Assembly (NCBI RefSeq): GCF_905147365.1
Contig: NC_056412.1
Span: forward strand, 8,424,001 to 8,488,000
DNA: 64,000 bases
Reading direction: 5' to 3'
Origin: Aricia agestis
Taxonomy: Eukaryota > Arthropoda > Insecta > Lepidoptera > Lycaenidae
In this document: piece by piece, positions 10,885-21,719 of the stretch
Layout: each line of letters opens with the position of its first letter
Position numbering within the stretch: position 1 is the stretch's first letter
Program-made: the position numbers and the translations under genes
Notes under the pieces: model-generated
The model's database searches: none
What the model was told of the DNA's origin: nothing
What the model saw: the letters and a program-made list of their open reading frames with translations, nothing else

Positions 10885-11250
10885 ACGTAAATTTTGCACA
10901 GTTATAGTTTATATGGAGAAAGAGTGCATCGAGCCAATATTATTTTAAAATTATGCTTTTATCATATATATTTTTAACAAATAAAACGTTACACACACTA
11001 CGACACTACTACTAAAAAAGATGACAGATTTTTGAGTGACAACTGACAAGCCTTTACATACGAATTATACTCTTTTGTTTATGGTTGAAGACTGTTTTTT
11101 TGCTTACACGGCCAGTCTGAGATCAGCTGAGTCCTAGAGACAAGAGTTGAAAAAAAATATGATAAAGTCAATATTTTTTTACAAAATATAGGTAGTAGTC
11201 CTAATGTCGTTGAAACTAAGGTCGAATTTCGACCATTGGGCGATCTCTAG
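10885..11250 (+). mobile_element. Helitron family H1, copy 1 (5'-truncated)
   Basis: The 3' end has the palindromic hairpin GGTCGAATTTCGACC, twelve bases, then CTAG (11247-11250) followed by T. This is the same terminus as the copies at 20420, 50860 and 55808. The interior (TTATATGGAGAAAGAGTGCA...ACGAATTATACTC...CACGGCCAGTCTGAGATCAG) is colinear with them. The 5' terminus with TCTATATATTAATACG is missing. Confidence 0.85.
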
Positions 11251-11422
11251 TTTTTTTAATATTTCGATGAAACTTTGCTCTTCAATTTTTTGAAGGCGCG
11301 AATGAAAAATAAGAAATTCGTATATCTCTGGTAATAAACCCGATTCACAAAAAATAAAAATATTGTACGGTAAAGACTATAGCAAAGTACTTTTGGTATA
11401 TTCTTCATCACAATGTCAGTCA

Positions 11423-11668
11423 GTAGCTATGTCCACACTATGCACTTTCATCTTCAATTTTCGTCATCTTCCTTCATTAAACTTTAATTTTGGCGCATTC
11501 AATAATCGAATGCGTCAACAAACGCAACGCCAACATGGCATGCGAAAGTTTTGGATACGGTCAGAGCGCATGTGTCGCGGGCATGCCTCACGTGCGCTGT
11601 TGATTGCGCTTGCGCTAAAATGCATGCCCTTGATTAACAAAAAAAAGGCACAGTGTGGACATAGCTAT
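11423..11668. mobile_element. MITE, family 3 copy A (TAGCTATGTCCACACT)
   Basis: The ends AGTAGCTATGTCCACACTAT and CAGTGTGGACATAGCTATT are inverted repeats. The interior includes GCATTCAATAATCGAATGCG and GTCGCGGGCATGCCTCACG. A second copy lies at 45505-45716. An apparent 110-codon frame across it is just this repeat. Confidence 0.85.
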
Positions 11669-11837
11669 TCAGTCACCTTTGAGTCATATATATAATAATA
11701 CATATATTTAGATAAGTACTAGAAGTTGCCCGTAACTGTCTTACTCAAAAATTGGTAAATAGCGCGGGAACGGGACGGGAACGGGAGGAATATTTTGGTA
11801 CGATAAAAACTAGCCTACATCCCTTTCTGGACCTAAC

Positions 11838-11999
11838 GCTGCGTTTCCACCAGAGATGTGTTGTGACCAGGAATGTGGTTTTAGGACCCAATAGCATCGC
11901 CGCGCTAACCGATGTCATGGAAAGCTCACGTCAATGAAGCGATTCTATTGGTTCTCAAAAACATATTCCTCGCAACACATCTCTGGTGGAAACGCAGCC
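11838..11999. mobile_element. MITE, family 4 copy A (GCTGCGTTTCCACCAGAG)
   Basis: A foldback of about 160 bp with long arms: CTGCGTTTCCACCAGAGATG, GTGTTG, and inverted at the right. Copies at 61446-61597 and, degenerate, at 61671-61790 share GGTTCTCAAAAACA and GATGTCATGG.AAGCTCACG. Confidence 0.85.
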
Positions 12000-12099
12000 A
12001 AAAAGTATCTCCTTACTACATACATATTTAGTGGTTTACGCGTGAAGAAGTAACATACAGACAGAAGTGCCACTTTTTTTTATATTAGTAAGGATTATA

Positions 12100-12330
12100 A
12101 TAATTATGGATTAATCGAGTAGGTTTTTGCGGCAAGCGGTAAGAGCTTCCGTAGCCTTTTTTTACATGGGGAAATGCTTTACGCATCCGCGGCGGATTGG
12201 GAACATCGGCTGGGGATGTGGGACTCAACGAACTACCCACTGAAACCCCATGGTGCTCCACTCCCCGCTTAGGCAAAGTTACGGGCACGATCAACCCACC
12301 GCAACTTTTACAAAGCTTTCGTAGCCTGGA
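12100..12330. repeat. GC-richer repeat-like segment of unknown class
   Basis: A segment with CCGCGGCGGATTGGG, CCCACTGAAACCCCATGG and CTCCCCGCTTAGGC, ending in TATAAATAAAAGG. It looks like the body of a lepidopteran interspersed element, but I cannot define its termini or class. Confidence 0.35.
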
Positions 12331-12517
12331 GGTATATAAATAAAAGGGTAGTATTTAATCGAGTGACTGTAAATTACAGTTTTAAGTGTCAAAATTACTA
12401 AATTGGCGTATAGAATTACTATTTGAGCGACTGAGAGTGAGTGACGAGAAATTAACAGAACAGCAACTTAAAAATTAACACTTCTGGTCTTGAATAAGGC
12501 TTGATTTTATGAATGGA

Positions 12518-13146
12518 CTAGCTGTTGCCCGCGACTTCGTCCGCGTGGACTTTATAGTTGTTCCCGTACATCGATTGAGTCGCTTACGCGCATATCAGAA
12601 AAGTATATTGTGTGGGAAGTGGGAACCGCACATTTTTTCGGGACAAAAAACATTCCTTGTCCCAAATTCAAATTAGTATCTCCAATCTCCATGCCAAATT
12701 TAATCAAAATAGATTAAATAGTTTAGGCAAGAATCATAAGTTTATAGTGCGGGAACCGTATATTTTCCGGGATAAAAAGAATCCCTTGTCCTTTCTCAAG
12801 ACTGAAATTATTGCCTATTGCCATACCAAATTTCATCAAAATAGATTGAATAGTTTAGACTTTAGGCGATAATCATAAAAGTTTATTGTGCGGGACCCGT
12901 ACATTTTCCGGGACAACATTAGTATTCCTTGTCGTTTCTCGAGACTCAAGGTATCTCCATACCAAATTCCATCAAAATAGATTGAATAGTTAACGCGCAA
13001 AGCGTATATTGTGCAGTAAACAGTATTTTTTCCGGGATAAAATGTATCCTATGTTCTTTTTCTGGACTCAAAGTATCTTTATACCAAATTTCAGCAAAAT
13101 GGGTCCAGCCGTTTACGCGTGATGTCGTGACCACGCGAAAAATAAC
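12518..13146 (-). mobile_element. Helitron 3' end with about four internal ~130-bp tandem units
   Basis: The minus-strand terminus GCGGACGAAGTCGCGGGC, AACAG, CTAG|T sits at 12518. To its right, units containing GGGAACCGTACATTTTCCGGGA, ATCCTTGTCC, and CCAAATTTCATCAAAATAGA repeat about four times with a period of about 130 bp. The body belongs to the same family as the elements at 19030-19350, 30070-30175 and 52737-52886. No transposase is present. Confidence 0.6.
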
Positions 13147-13680
13147 GTTCCGCGCAGCTTCGCCCGCGTAAATTAGATATTTCACAGACAAATTAGTCCA
13201 CGAAAAATGGCCTATGATCCTTCACGTGGTCTACTTCTTGCCTGTGCCAAATAACAGAAAAATTTCTCCAGTAGTTCGTGAGATAAGCCCTTTCAAATAA
13301 TTTGCCCCGTTTTTCCACATTTTCCCTTTATCTCTTCGCTGCTTTTAGTCTGAGCGTGATAAAATATAGCCTATAGCCTTTCTCGATAAATAGGCTATCT
13401 AACACTGAAATAATTTTTCAAATCGGACCAGTAGTTCCTGAGATTAGCGCGTTCAAATAAGCCCTTTCAAATAATTTCCTCCCGTTTTTTTCACACTTTC
13501 CTCTATTTTTTCGCTTCTATTAGTATTAGCGTGATAAAATATAGCATATAGCCTTCCTCGATAAATGGGCTATCTAACACTGAAATAAATTTTCAAATCG
13601 GACCAGTAGTTCCTGAGATTAGCGCGTTCAAACAAACAAACAAACTAACAAACTCTTCCGCTTTATAATATTAGTATAGA
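13147..13680 (-). mobile_element. Helitron family H2 with internal duplication, copy 1
   Basis: On the minus strand it starts A|TCTATACTAATATTATAAAG at 13680 and carries GGAAGAGTTTG, AATCTCAGGAACTACTGGTC, CTATATTTTATCACGCTAA and a terminal CGGGCGAAGCTGCGCGGAAC. The last CTAG is lost. A block of about 185 bp (AGTGTTAGATAGCC...TATCACGCTAA) is present twice. Better-preserved relatives are at 17451, 35952 and 53973. Confidence 0.7.
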
Positions 13681-14005
13681 TTATATTATAATATATTTTT
13701 ATTTCGTGAATCTTTAAGCCCTCGAAAATGTTCTCTCTTGGTCACAAATTATATTTCCTCGTTAAATTATTTATGAAAGTTTTCCGCAAAGAGTCTTGAC
13801 GTGGGTCACTTCACCCTAGGTTTAAAAAAAAATGTATATTTTACCGTATTTACTGTTACTTCGCAGCCTATCCGTCTAGTCTGAACATTTGTCTGTGTGT
13901 GACTATACAGTTATCAACAGTTGAAGTTTTCAATATATTTCTGCTGCCCTGAACAAATCTAATAATCGTCTGTAGTCAGTACAGCTTGGTTTTTATATTT
14001 TCCAC

Positions 14006-14650
14006 TAGCGCCCCGGCTTCGCACAGGTATTTAAAATATTGTTACGGTACGGCATGTGGTGCGCAAGTACATACTCGAACCTTCTAGAAAGGTCTAATGT
14101 TTGTTTACGTGTTTACCCTTTATTTGTTAGCGTGTTTGAATTTAGACCTTATGACTGAGTCCATAAGGTCTAAATTAAATTCAACTTACTGCACTTATCG
14201 CAAGGATGGCAGTTTTATTGTAGTACATTCCCGAGCCTCCTAGAAATTTCCCACGGTTGTTTACTTGTTTACGTGAATCGGGAAATTTCTGGAATTCGTC
14301 TCGCCATATAAAAAGAGCCGCAGGCAGGCCCGGGAAGTGAGTTCAATCAGAGCGATCTTCAAGGCGACATCAAGTGATCAATAGTGAGTGAACCAGTGAA
14401 ACCTGCGACTTGGCTACGACCTAGGACAGTGATAGTGCTTAGTGATTGGACCTAGTGATTAGTGTTTGGACTTAGTGCTAAGTGTTGTGACCTAGTGTTT
14501 AGTGCAGTTTTAATAAAGTCTTCAAGAGAGTCACCAGGTCTTTCTCTCCAAATCCTCGAACCCTAGCACGTAACAATATATTATAGCCACTGGAAAAATG
14601 ATTAAAGTCGATTCAGCAGTTTTGATTTATATTTATTAAAAATTACTACC
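14006..14650 (-). mobile_element. Helitron 3' end split by a solo LTR
   Basis: The minus-strand terminus GCGAAGCCGGGGCGCTAG|T is at about 14006. The matching inner sequence, ATATTATAGCCACTGG then AAAAATGATTAAAG, resumes only after the LTR at 14576. The uninterrupted equivalent is visible at 54440-54498 (ATGATTAAAATCGAT on the other strand, then GGCTATATATTTTATACCC). Confidence 0.7.
14040..14575 (+). mobile_element. Solo LTR of a Ty3/gypsy-like retrotransposon
   Basis: 536 bp bounded by TGTTACG...CGTAACA, the TG...CA inverted ends of an LTR. It is flanked on both sides by ATAT (14036-14039 and 14576-14579), a 4-bp duplication as made by insect gypsy-group integrases. Inside are a TATA box (TATAAAAAGAGCC, about 14308), a plausible cap site TCAATCAG and a polyadenylation signal AATAAAG (about 14511). 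A degenerate GTGATTAGTG-type minisatellite lies between them. There is no internal coding region, so this is the product of recombination between two LTRs. Confidence 0.8.
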
Positions 14651-14659
14651 CGTGGCCCG

Positions 14660-15000
14660 CATTGGTCGGTACCGCCGCAAAAGCTACGTCTCCCAATTTT
14701 TAAATAATATGGAAAATCTCTTATATGTTAGAAAGAACATAAATATTTTCAAAAAGAAAAGTGATAATCATAATGTAAATACTAGAAATAAGAACAAGTT
14801 TTACGCAATACCAATGTTCAGACTAGCCAAATTAAGCAAATCCTTTAAATGCCAATGTATACGCCTAGATACAATAAAATCCCAGAAAATGTTCAAAATC
14901 TACCTTTAAACAAATTTAAAAAAGCAGTAAAACAACGTTTGTGTGCTAAAGCGTATTATAAAGTTAATGATTTCTTCGAGGACAGCACACCTTGGGAATA
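14660..15000 (+). pseudogene. LINE reverse transcriptase C-terminal remnant
   Basis: The frame from about 14700 reads LYVRKNINIFKKKSDNHN, VNTRNKNKF, MFRLAKLSKSFK. After a frameshift near 14860 it continues IPENVQNLPLNKFKKAVKQR and ends AYYKVNDFFEDSTPWE with TAG at 14998-15000. The H.(Y/V)NTRNK motif, the N(K)(I/L)PENVQ..L..FK..VK block and the Y..(I/V).(D)(F/Y) tail are characteristic of CR1/Jockey-superfamily C-termini. The upstream RT is missing. Confidence 0.65.
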
Positions 15001-15071
15001 GGGTGGCTCCATGCAGGTTACTTTTATTTTATTTTGTTACATAGCTGTAAGCCATAACATTGTAATTTTCC

Positions 15072-15162
15072 ATTTTTTTTTTTTTTTTTTTAATCTTTAT
15101 TTATTAAAGAGGGTTTGTTCGCTTTGCGAGCATGTCACCCTCATAGGAACATACATAATAAT
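15072..15162 (-). other. 3' UTR and poly(A) tail of the minus-strand LINE
   Basis: On the minus strand the LINE frame is followed by AATAAATAAAGATT, then a run of about 19 A (T on the plus strand at 15072-15091). This shows that the insertion went through a polyadenylated RNA. Confidence 0.8.
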
Positions 15163-17160
15163 TTATGTCCTAAACTTAATGCCTAACTTAACTAATTTAT
15201 ATAACATGCTAGCCTCTTTTGATTTTGGGAAAGAAAGAATACTATTACATACTCCTATCTGATGTACATCAATATTATACTCGTATAGAATTCTACGTCT
15301 CTCGACTTCGTTCCGAATACATTCGATTAAAATATGGTACACGTCTTCCACCACGCCGCATTCTGAACAATTTGGTGATGTGATTTTTCCCATCAATGAA
15401 GCGAAACTATTCAAAGGAAGATGTCCGGAACGAAGTCTGAGGCTCAGCACAATATCTTGCCTGCTCATATCGGCATCATCGAACCAAGGTCTTTTTGGTA
15501 TAGTCATTTGCATAGTTCTATACCACACTCCTTTTGATAATGACCGTTCATCAAAATATTCTTTCCATAACCGGTATCCTTGAGAATTTACGTTAGTTAA
15601 AATATTAGTATAGTCAGGAAGACGCCCAACTATATCGCCCTGCGTGGTTGCTTCTTTCGCTAAACCATCTACCCTTTCGTTGTCTATGATGCCGATATGA
15701 GCAGGTATCCACTGTAATATAATCTCTTTGCCAGACCTAATCAAACTTAAAATACATGCCACGATATCATAAGCTAACTGCGTACATCGATCATTAGAAG
15801 AACACTTTAATACGTGCTGAAGAGCACTCTTGGAGTCACAAAAAATCACAAATTTTTTAACATTAATAGATTGTACATATAATAATGCATTGTAAATAGC
15901 GATAAGTTCTGCTCCCATAATAGATGTATATGAATTAATTTTAAATCTACCGGTCTTATTTAATTGTGGATCCAGAAAAGCTGCGCCCACTTTATCTTGG
16001 TATTTGGATCCGTCTGTAAATATTTTATGAAACTGTGAAAAATAATTTACAATATAGTTATTACATTTTGTTTTCAAATCCTTTTTTAATAATGTTTTCT
16101 TGGGTTCGGGGGCATTTTCAATGTATAATTTTACCACATGGGATAGGTTCACATTGCTTACCCATGTAATGAGTGAAAATCTTCCTAAAATACTGCTAGA
16201 TTCAATAGGTATCGTCTTATATGAGTCGTGTAAGCGGACCAATAAGGGCTTTTTCTTGCGTCTCCAGAATGGACTTTGGCAAACATCGGACAATTTATCA
16301 ACTACGGAAAAAGTGTCATGATTAGAAACAGATTTTAATTTTAATAAAAATTTTCCAGCTAGATAGTGTCTCCTGATATGTAACGGAGGGAGAGAAAGCT
16401 CACATTCCATCACATGGATCGCAGTATTTCTAAGAAATCCACCTATTGTTCTCAAACACATATTTTGAATTTTAGTCAGTTTACTTAAATTAGTATCGGA
16501 TGCATTATCGTAAAGGAAGCTGGCGTAATCCATTCTACTGCGAATCAGTGAAATGTAAAGACGTCTCAAAAACTTGGGATGAACCCCCCACCCTGAGCCA
16601 GCCAAAATCTTAAAAACATTTAAATGTTTCATACATTTTTCTCTCATTTCGTTTAAGTGTTTGGTCCATTTTAGAGATCGGTCTAAATGAACTCCTAAAT
16701 ATTTAATACTATCCACTACTTGTAACGAATTGTTATTTAAACTTAATTTTATTGATTCTGATTTATATCCACTTTTAAAAATACATATTTTACTTTTCTG
16801 ACTCGATATATTTAGCCCTATTTTTTGGATAAAATTATTAAATAAATTTAATGCCGATTGTAATTTATGCTCTGCTTCTAATATATTTTTAACTGTAATA
16901 AATAAGACAAAATCATCTGCGTATTGTGATAACAATACGTTGTTAATTATAATACAGGTACAAACATAAATAGTTCCAATGTTAAACAAAATAGGGGACA
17001 ACGGGTCACCTTGAGCTAAGCCGCGGTCAGTATTTCTAGAAATAACGCAATCACCCAATAAAATTGTCAGCGTCCTTTCTTTCAGGAAATTCCATAAATA
17101 GTTACACAGCTTTTTGCTCAAACCCAATCGGTCCATAGTAGATAGTAAAGCACACTCCAT
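15163..17160 (-). CDS. LINE ORF2, 5'-truncated reverse transcriptase + RNase H
   Basis: A 665-codon uninterrupted frame. RT motifs: RGLAQGDPLSP (residues ~46-55), the catalytic box QYADD (79-83), GLNIS..K..., and YLGVHLDRSLKW. An RNase H domain follows with the four expected acidic/His landmarks: FTDGS (381-385), MGAEL (415-419), FCDSKSAL (440-447) and QWIPAHIGI...ERVDGLAKEA (483-505). A cysteine/histidine knuckle (CSECG...DVYHILIEC, ~606-622) lies near the C-terminus. The endonuclease and RT fingers are missing: the frame opens only at about 17178, so this is a 5'-truncated insertion. The RNase H points to the I/LOA/R1-like side of LINEs rather than Jockey or CR1. The first Met is simply the first in the open frame. 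Confidence 0.9.
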   Translation of the reverse strand: MECALLSTMDRLGLSKKLCNYLWNFLKERTLTILLGDCVISRNTDRGLAQGDPLSPILFNIGTIYVCTCIIINNVLLSQYADDFVLFITVKNILEAEHKLQSALNLFNNFIQKIGLNISSQKSKICIFKSGYKSESIKLSLNNNSLQVVDSIKYLGVHLDRSLKWTKHLNEMREKCMKHLNVFKILAGSGWGVHPKFLRRLYISLIRSRMDYASFLYDNASDTNLSKLTKIQNMCLRTIGGFLRNTAIHVMECELSLPPLHIRRHYLAGKFLLKLKSVSNHDTFSVVDKLSDVCQSPFWRRKKKPLLVRLHDSYKTIPIESSSILGRFSLITWVSNVNLSHVVKLYIENAPEPKKTLLKKDLKTKCNNYIVNYFSQFHKIFTDGSKYQDKVGAAFLDPQLNKTGRFKINSYTSIMGAELIAIYNALLYVQSINVKKFVIFCDSKSALQHVLKCSSNDRCTQLAYDIVACILSLIRSGKEIILQWIPAHIGIIDNERVDGLAKEATTQGDIVGRLPDYTNILTNVNSQGYRLWKEYFDERSLSKGVWYRTMQMTIPKRPWFDDADMSRQDIVLSLRLRSGHLPLNSFASLMGKITSPNCSECGVVEDVYHILIECIRNEVERRRILYEYNIDVHQIGVCNSILSFPKSKEASMLYKLVKLGIKFRT

Positions 17161-17180
17161 TTTTTTAGTAATTGGGTTTT

Positions 17181-17450
17181 TCTATGTTTAATTCCACGAA
17201 ATTTATAACATATTGCCTATGTAAGCGTAGTCCATAAATTAAGCTATCAAATGGGACATTTTTTATCTTCATAGGATATTTACATGTGAAGTACTGGTCC
17301 GATTAATGTGAAAGCCCGAGGAAAATTAAAATGGCTGTCATTTTACAACCGTGAGAGAGAGAAAAATTTTTAGAGCCAATTTGTCGATAAAATATGCCAT
17401 AGATCATGACATTAAAGGATCGGACACCTGTGTCGGGACACATTGTATAA
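17181..17450. other. AT-rich segment, nothing recognised
   Basis: No coding frame. Some text (GTACTGGTCCGATTAATGTG, GACACCTGTGTCGGGACA) looks like decayed Helitron interior. Confidence 0.4.
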
Positions 17451-17822
17451 TCTATACTAATATTTAAAGCGGAAGAGTTTGTTTGTTTGAACGCGATAAT
17501 CTCTGGAACTACTGGTCCGATTTGAAAACTTCTTTCAGTGTTAGATAGCCTATTTGTTTAAGAAGGCTATAAGTTATATTTTATCACGCCAAGACTAACA
17601 GGAACGAAGAAATAGAGGAAAATGTGAAAATATCGGGGGAAATTATTTGAAAGAGCTTAATCTCATGAAATACTGGAGAAATTTTCATGTTATTTGGATT
17701 TTGGCACACATAAGAAAGAAGACCACGTAAAAGATCATAGGCTATTTTTTGTGGACTAATTTGTCTGAGAAATAAATCTAAATATCTAAATTTACGCGGG
17801 CGAAGCCGTGCGGAACGTCTAG
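17451..17822 (+). mobile_element. Helitron family H2, copy 2 (complete)
   Basis: A|TCTATACTAATATTTAAAGC at the start, terminal hairpin GCGGGCGAAGCCGTGCGG, and CTAG|T at the end. The interior carries ACTACTGGTCCGATTTGAAA, TTAGATAGCC, ATTTTATCACGCC. At 372 bp and with both termini, it is the cleanest single-unit member of this family in the window. Confidence 0.8.
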
Positions 17823-18584
17823 TACCTAATAATTGTATTCCAAATTCTTACTGCAATAACTATAAATATTATTATGGAAGTTAAATCCAAACATAATAAA
17901 TAAAACCTAAAAAGACGGAATTTGAAGACAAAGGAGCAAGCATTAAACATGAATATTTGGGAAGAGGAATGAGTATCAGGGGTGCTAGTGTGAATTTTAT
18001 ATAGTGTCTGATCCCGTTTTGAGTCGCCAACTTTCTTATACATTTTTAAACATCGCTCAGCGTTGGGATTTATAAATTCGAAAAGTATTTCGGGATTCCT
18101 GCAAGTGCTCCATTATCCATACAATGAATAAAATATAATTATTGTCTGTCAAGGCTAAAATAAGCTTTAGTATCGTACGAACCTTATTTTAGTCAGATAG
18201 GTGAAGGGAAATAACAGATATTTCCATTACTACATTATACATTTTCCTCGACTTTAAAACGCTTTTTATTTAAAATATAAATATTATTCCAGTTAGTATT
18301 TTTAGCTTTTGAAAAACAAAGAAAACTAGCAAGACAAATAAAATTTGATGGATGGATTGTTCAATGTAGGCATACAAATTATGCAAATGCAAAGTTTCGA
18401 GGAAAACACATAACCAAAATGAGGCCCAAAGTGCTATTCGTGTCGATACATAGTATAACATCGTTGAGTCCTCATTTCAAGTGGAAAACATAATTGTTAC
18501 TATCGTTATTTATTTTAGCAGGGTAATGGTGGGACAAAAAGGCCAAGAAAAAAGGATTTTAAAATGCTTATAAAGATTATAATA
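17823..18584. other. AT-rich intron, nothing recognised
   Basis: No protein motif or repeat termini. The minus-strand frames at about 17.8-18.05 and 18.27-18.46 kb have no family resemblance. Confidence 0.5.
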
Positions 18585-18641
18585 TGACTCTAAAACTATA
18601 TAATACATTATAATATAATGTATTATATAGTTTTAGAGTCA
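18585..18641. repeat. Perfect AT-rich palindrome
   Basis: TGACTCTAAAACTATATAAT continues to a centre near 18613 and returns exactly inverted to 18641. Arms of about 28 bp with almost no loop. Confidence 0.9.
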
Positions 18642-18649
18642 CCGCAAAT

Positions 18650-18882
18650 ATACAATTTCAAGTTGGCCGACTCTCGTACACCTAAATTGCGTAGTTTGAC
18701 AATTTAATTGGACAACTTTTTTATTTGTAGGTAATCGGAAAGGAATCGCGGTTCTGATACGATCGGTGTCCAATTATTTAGTTGTACAATTTAGTTGGAT
18801 ACAATGTGCGAGCTCTCAAAGTCGCTATAGCTATTGGTAAAGGAATACTATGCGATTTAATTGGCCAACTTGAAATTGTAAG
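18650..18882. mobile_element. Foldback element (TACAATTTCAAGTTGGCC)
   Basis: TACAATTTCAAGTTGGCC at the left reappears inverted (GGCCAACTTGAAATTGTA) at the right. Inner arms (GCGTAGTTTGACAATTTAAT and relatives) also pair imperfectly. No coding frame. Confidence 0.7.
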
Positions 18883-19029
18883 TCTGCGGTCGCTCTTAGA
18901 CTACAAAGTCTAAATCATTTAGTGGGGTCTAACATAAACAACCTGGAAGCTTAGTATTATTTAAAAATATAATGCCCGCAACTCCATTATGCCAAAATGC
19001 TAATAAACTAACGTACATTTTATGTCAAC

Positions 19030-19350
19030 TAAACTTAACGTACATATTAACGACTGAAAGTATCTCTATACCAAATTTTAGCTAAGTCGGTTAAAAAGCG
19101 GATTGGGCGTGAAAAGGCAACAGACAGACACACTTTCGCATTTATAATATTACTAAATGACGCCCGCAACCCCGTTGCGCCAAAATTCGTTTATCGCGCG
19201 GAAACCGTAAATTTTTTCGGGATAAAAAGTATCCTATGTCCTTTCCCGGGGCTCAATTCTCAAAGTACATATCTCCATTCCAAATTTCAGCAAAATCGGT
19301 TCAGCGGTTTGGGCGTGAAGAAGTAACACAGACACACTTTCTCATTTATA
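19030..19350 (-). mobile_element. Helitron-type repeat body, about two units
   Basis: Two successive units carry GTATCTCTATACCAAATTT, AGCAAAATCGGTTCAGCGGT, GGGCGTGAAGAAGTAACA, and CACTTTC.CATTTATAATATTA, with CGCCCGCAACCCCGTTGCGC between them. This is the same body as at 24470, 30070 and 52737. The termini are degraded. Confidence 0.6.
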
Positions 19351-19630
19351 ATATTAATTGTAAAAATAGTATGGATAGAGCTCTATTGTTTTTAAACGTG
19401 TCTACGGACTCATCACTCATCAGTGTGCTTCAAATGTGAGATACACATTTAAAGCATACTGATAAATAATTTTAAAGTGGTAACATAATATCTTTAAAGT
19501 CTATTTAACGCCCCTATCTTAATCCAAGAGCGATCCGATGATATTTCCAAACTTAAAAGTACTTTTGTTAATCTACAAACCAAGAAATCTGTAGCATTAT
19601 AACAAGTTAGGTAATTACTTCACGTCATTG

Positions 19631-20038
19631 TTAAGGGGGCGACTAACCCTAAAGTGTCGATTTTATAATTCATTTTTATACTTGAAAATAAGCTCCGAAT
19701 TGTTTCATTTTCTAAAATTAGATACTACATTATATTTCCGAGAATTCGATCTGAGCAAAAACACGATATCTTAAAATTTTCTCGATAGAAAAAAATCACA
19801 AAGATGCATCTAATTTTCACGAATTTTTAATTTATTTTTTAACACATTGTATAAAATTCTATCATTGAGTGATCGACCTAGCGGATTTTTAAAATGTTGT
19901 ATACTTATCGAGTTATTGAGAAAAAACTAATTTGGCGATGAATCCGCGTCGTTCTTTTTCACCTGGCATATGAAAGAAGGGCGTGAGTGTGAAGAGAGAA
20001 GGACGACGTTTGATTTTTGGGGTTAGTCACCCTCTTAA
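19631..20038. mobile_element. Terminal-inverted-repeat element with TTAA flanks, family 5 copy A
   Basis: It starts TTAA-GGGGGCGACTAACCC and ends GGGGTTAGTCACCCTC-TTAA, so about 16-bp inverted ends bounded by TTAA. The interior (TTTCATTTTCTAAAATTAG, AAAATGTTGTATACTTATCG, TTCTTTTTCACCTGGCATAT) recurs at 63613-64000. It is about 400 bp, non-coding. A TTAA target would suit a piggyBac-type transposase, but the end sequence alone does not prove that. Confidence 0.75.
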
Positions 20039-20419
20039 GACGTCGTACAGACTTCTTATTCTAGCTCTTGAGATATCCCTTCTTGGGACCTAATCTAACC
20101 TAACTGAAAAGCATTACATATTACATAGCTGTCGCTAACCGCCGCCGCAGACTCACCTGCAGCTGGCGACCGCAACACCACAGAATGTGGAAGACATAAT
20201 ATCTTGAGTTACGATCCGGCTTGTCTTTTCTTCGAACCTGAATTTTATTTCAATTTAGGTCAAAAACTTTAGAGACTACTTATCAATTTTAACTCTTAAA
20301 AAAAGTGATTTGGTTTATGTCTTATAAATATATTAACCTAACATAGGTACTTAAATAATAACCATAACTTTTTTTATCGATTTGGAATCTAATTTACAAA
20401 CTTTACCTGTTTATAGTAA
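20039..20419. other. Intron segment, nothing recognised
   Basis: Includes a GC-richer patch (GCTAACCGCCGCCGCAGACT, 20134-20170) without frame or inverted ends. No gene is supported. Confidence 0.45.
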
Positions 20420-20894
20420 CTAGAGATCGCCCAATGCTCGAAATTCGACCTTAGTTTCAACGACATTAGACTACTACCTATATTTTTAAAAAATATTGAC
20501 TTTATCATATTTTTTTAAACTTTTGTCTCTGGGACTTAGCTGATCTCAGACTGGCCGTGTAAGCATTGTCTAATAGTACCTAAGATTCAATAAAAAATCT
20601 ATAATCCATTTTCAATTTGTCACCTTGTTGTCAACAGACTTCAACCATATATAATTCGTATGTATAGGCTTGCCATTTAAAAATCTGTCATTTTTATTAG
20701 TGTGTGTGTTGTAGTGTGTGTGATGTTTTATTTGTTCAAAAAATGTATGATAAAAGCATAATTTCAAAATAATATTAGCTCGATGCACTCCTTCACCATA
20801 CAAACTGTAATTGTGCAAAATTTCATTCACTTACGTTTCCCCATTTTTTGTCAAAAGGGATACAAAGTTTTTGACTCACGTATTAATATATAGA
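20420..20894 (-). mobile_element. Helitron family H1, copy 2 (complete)
   Basis: On the minus strand: A|TCTATATATTAATACGTGAG at 20894 and, at the other end, GGTCGAATTTCGA (slightly degraded hairpin), GCATTGGGCGATCT, CTAG|T at 20420. About 475 bp, no coding capacity. Insertion between A and T with no target duplication fits rolling-circle transposition. Confidence 0.9.
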
Positions 20895-21719
20895 TAGATG
20901 TCTAATGACTCTAGTAGCTTCCTTGTTACTTGTGTTTTGATAGGATATAAGTAATAACATGTTGTTCAAATACAACCTTGTCAATATTCTAGGCAATGTT
21001 CGAATCGAGAATATACCTAATATCTTTTAAAAACGTTTTATTTAGCCGTATTTATTGTCACCATGCTAATTTGTTCCAATGTCGACAAATACCGCGGCTC
21101 AGTTGTTTCTCAGAAGCCTTGGGACTTGAGAGTAAATCCTACGCATGATTAGGTATTACGTCACTCACCGCGAGTTTAACAATCAAATAAGTAATTTAAC
21201 CGTGATACCCCAAGGCCGCCGGATCGGTTCCGGTACAGTATTTTGTATAAGCAACATTGTTGTGACGCGATGTGATGTGGTGGCATATTTTAGCAACCCT
21301 GCAGTATTGACAGGCGATCAGACGAATTGCCCTTCGTAAACGCAATAAACTTGTTGTAGATAATATGTATTATGTAGTAAGAAAGTGCTGCATAGCTACA
21401 AAAACAAACAAAATTTCAAGTTTATTTTTATTATCAACATCGTACTCTATAGCCAATCGATCAATATTATTTTCATGCCTTGGTTGTACTAGTATGTATT
21501 CTGTGGCCTTGGATAAAAATAATAAAATAGAAATTATATTAAATGCGGAGTTGGTATTAGATATTGTGAACTTACAAAATTAGTAACGGAATGAGAAGAA
21601 ACCTTGTCAAAATCGGTTCAGTTCGAACTTCGAATGGATTTACGAAACGTTAGCAGCACTTTTCGTCGTCGGCTGATCATTTACGAAATGCGGCAAGTCG
21701 ACTGATCATTAAAAAGCAA
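20895..21719. other. Intron upstream of the second CpG-rich leader
   Basis: No repeat termini and no coding exon recognised. The stretch 21060-21300 is compositionally balanced and may include promoter-proximal regulatory sequence of the second start, but that is only inferred from proximity. Confidence 0.4.
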
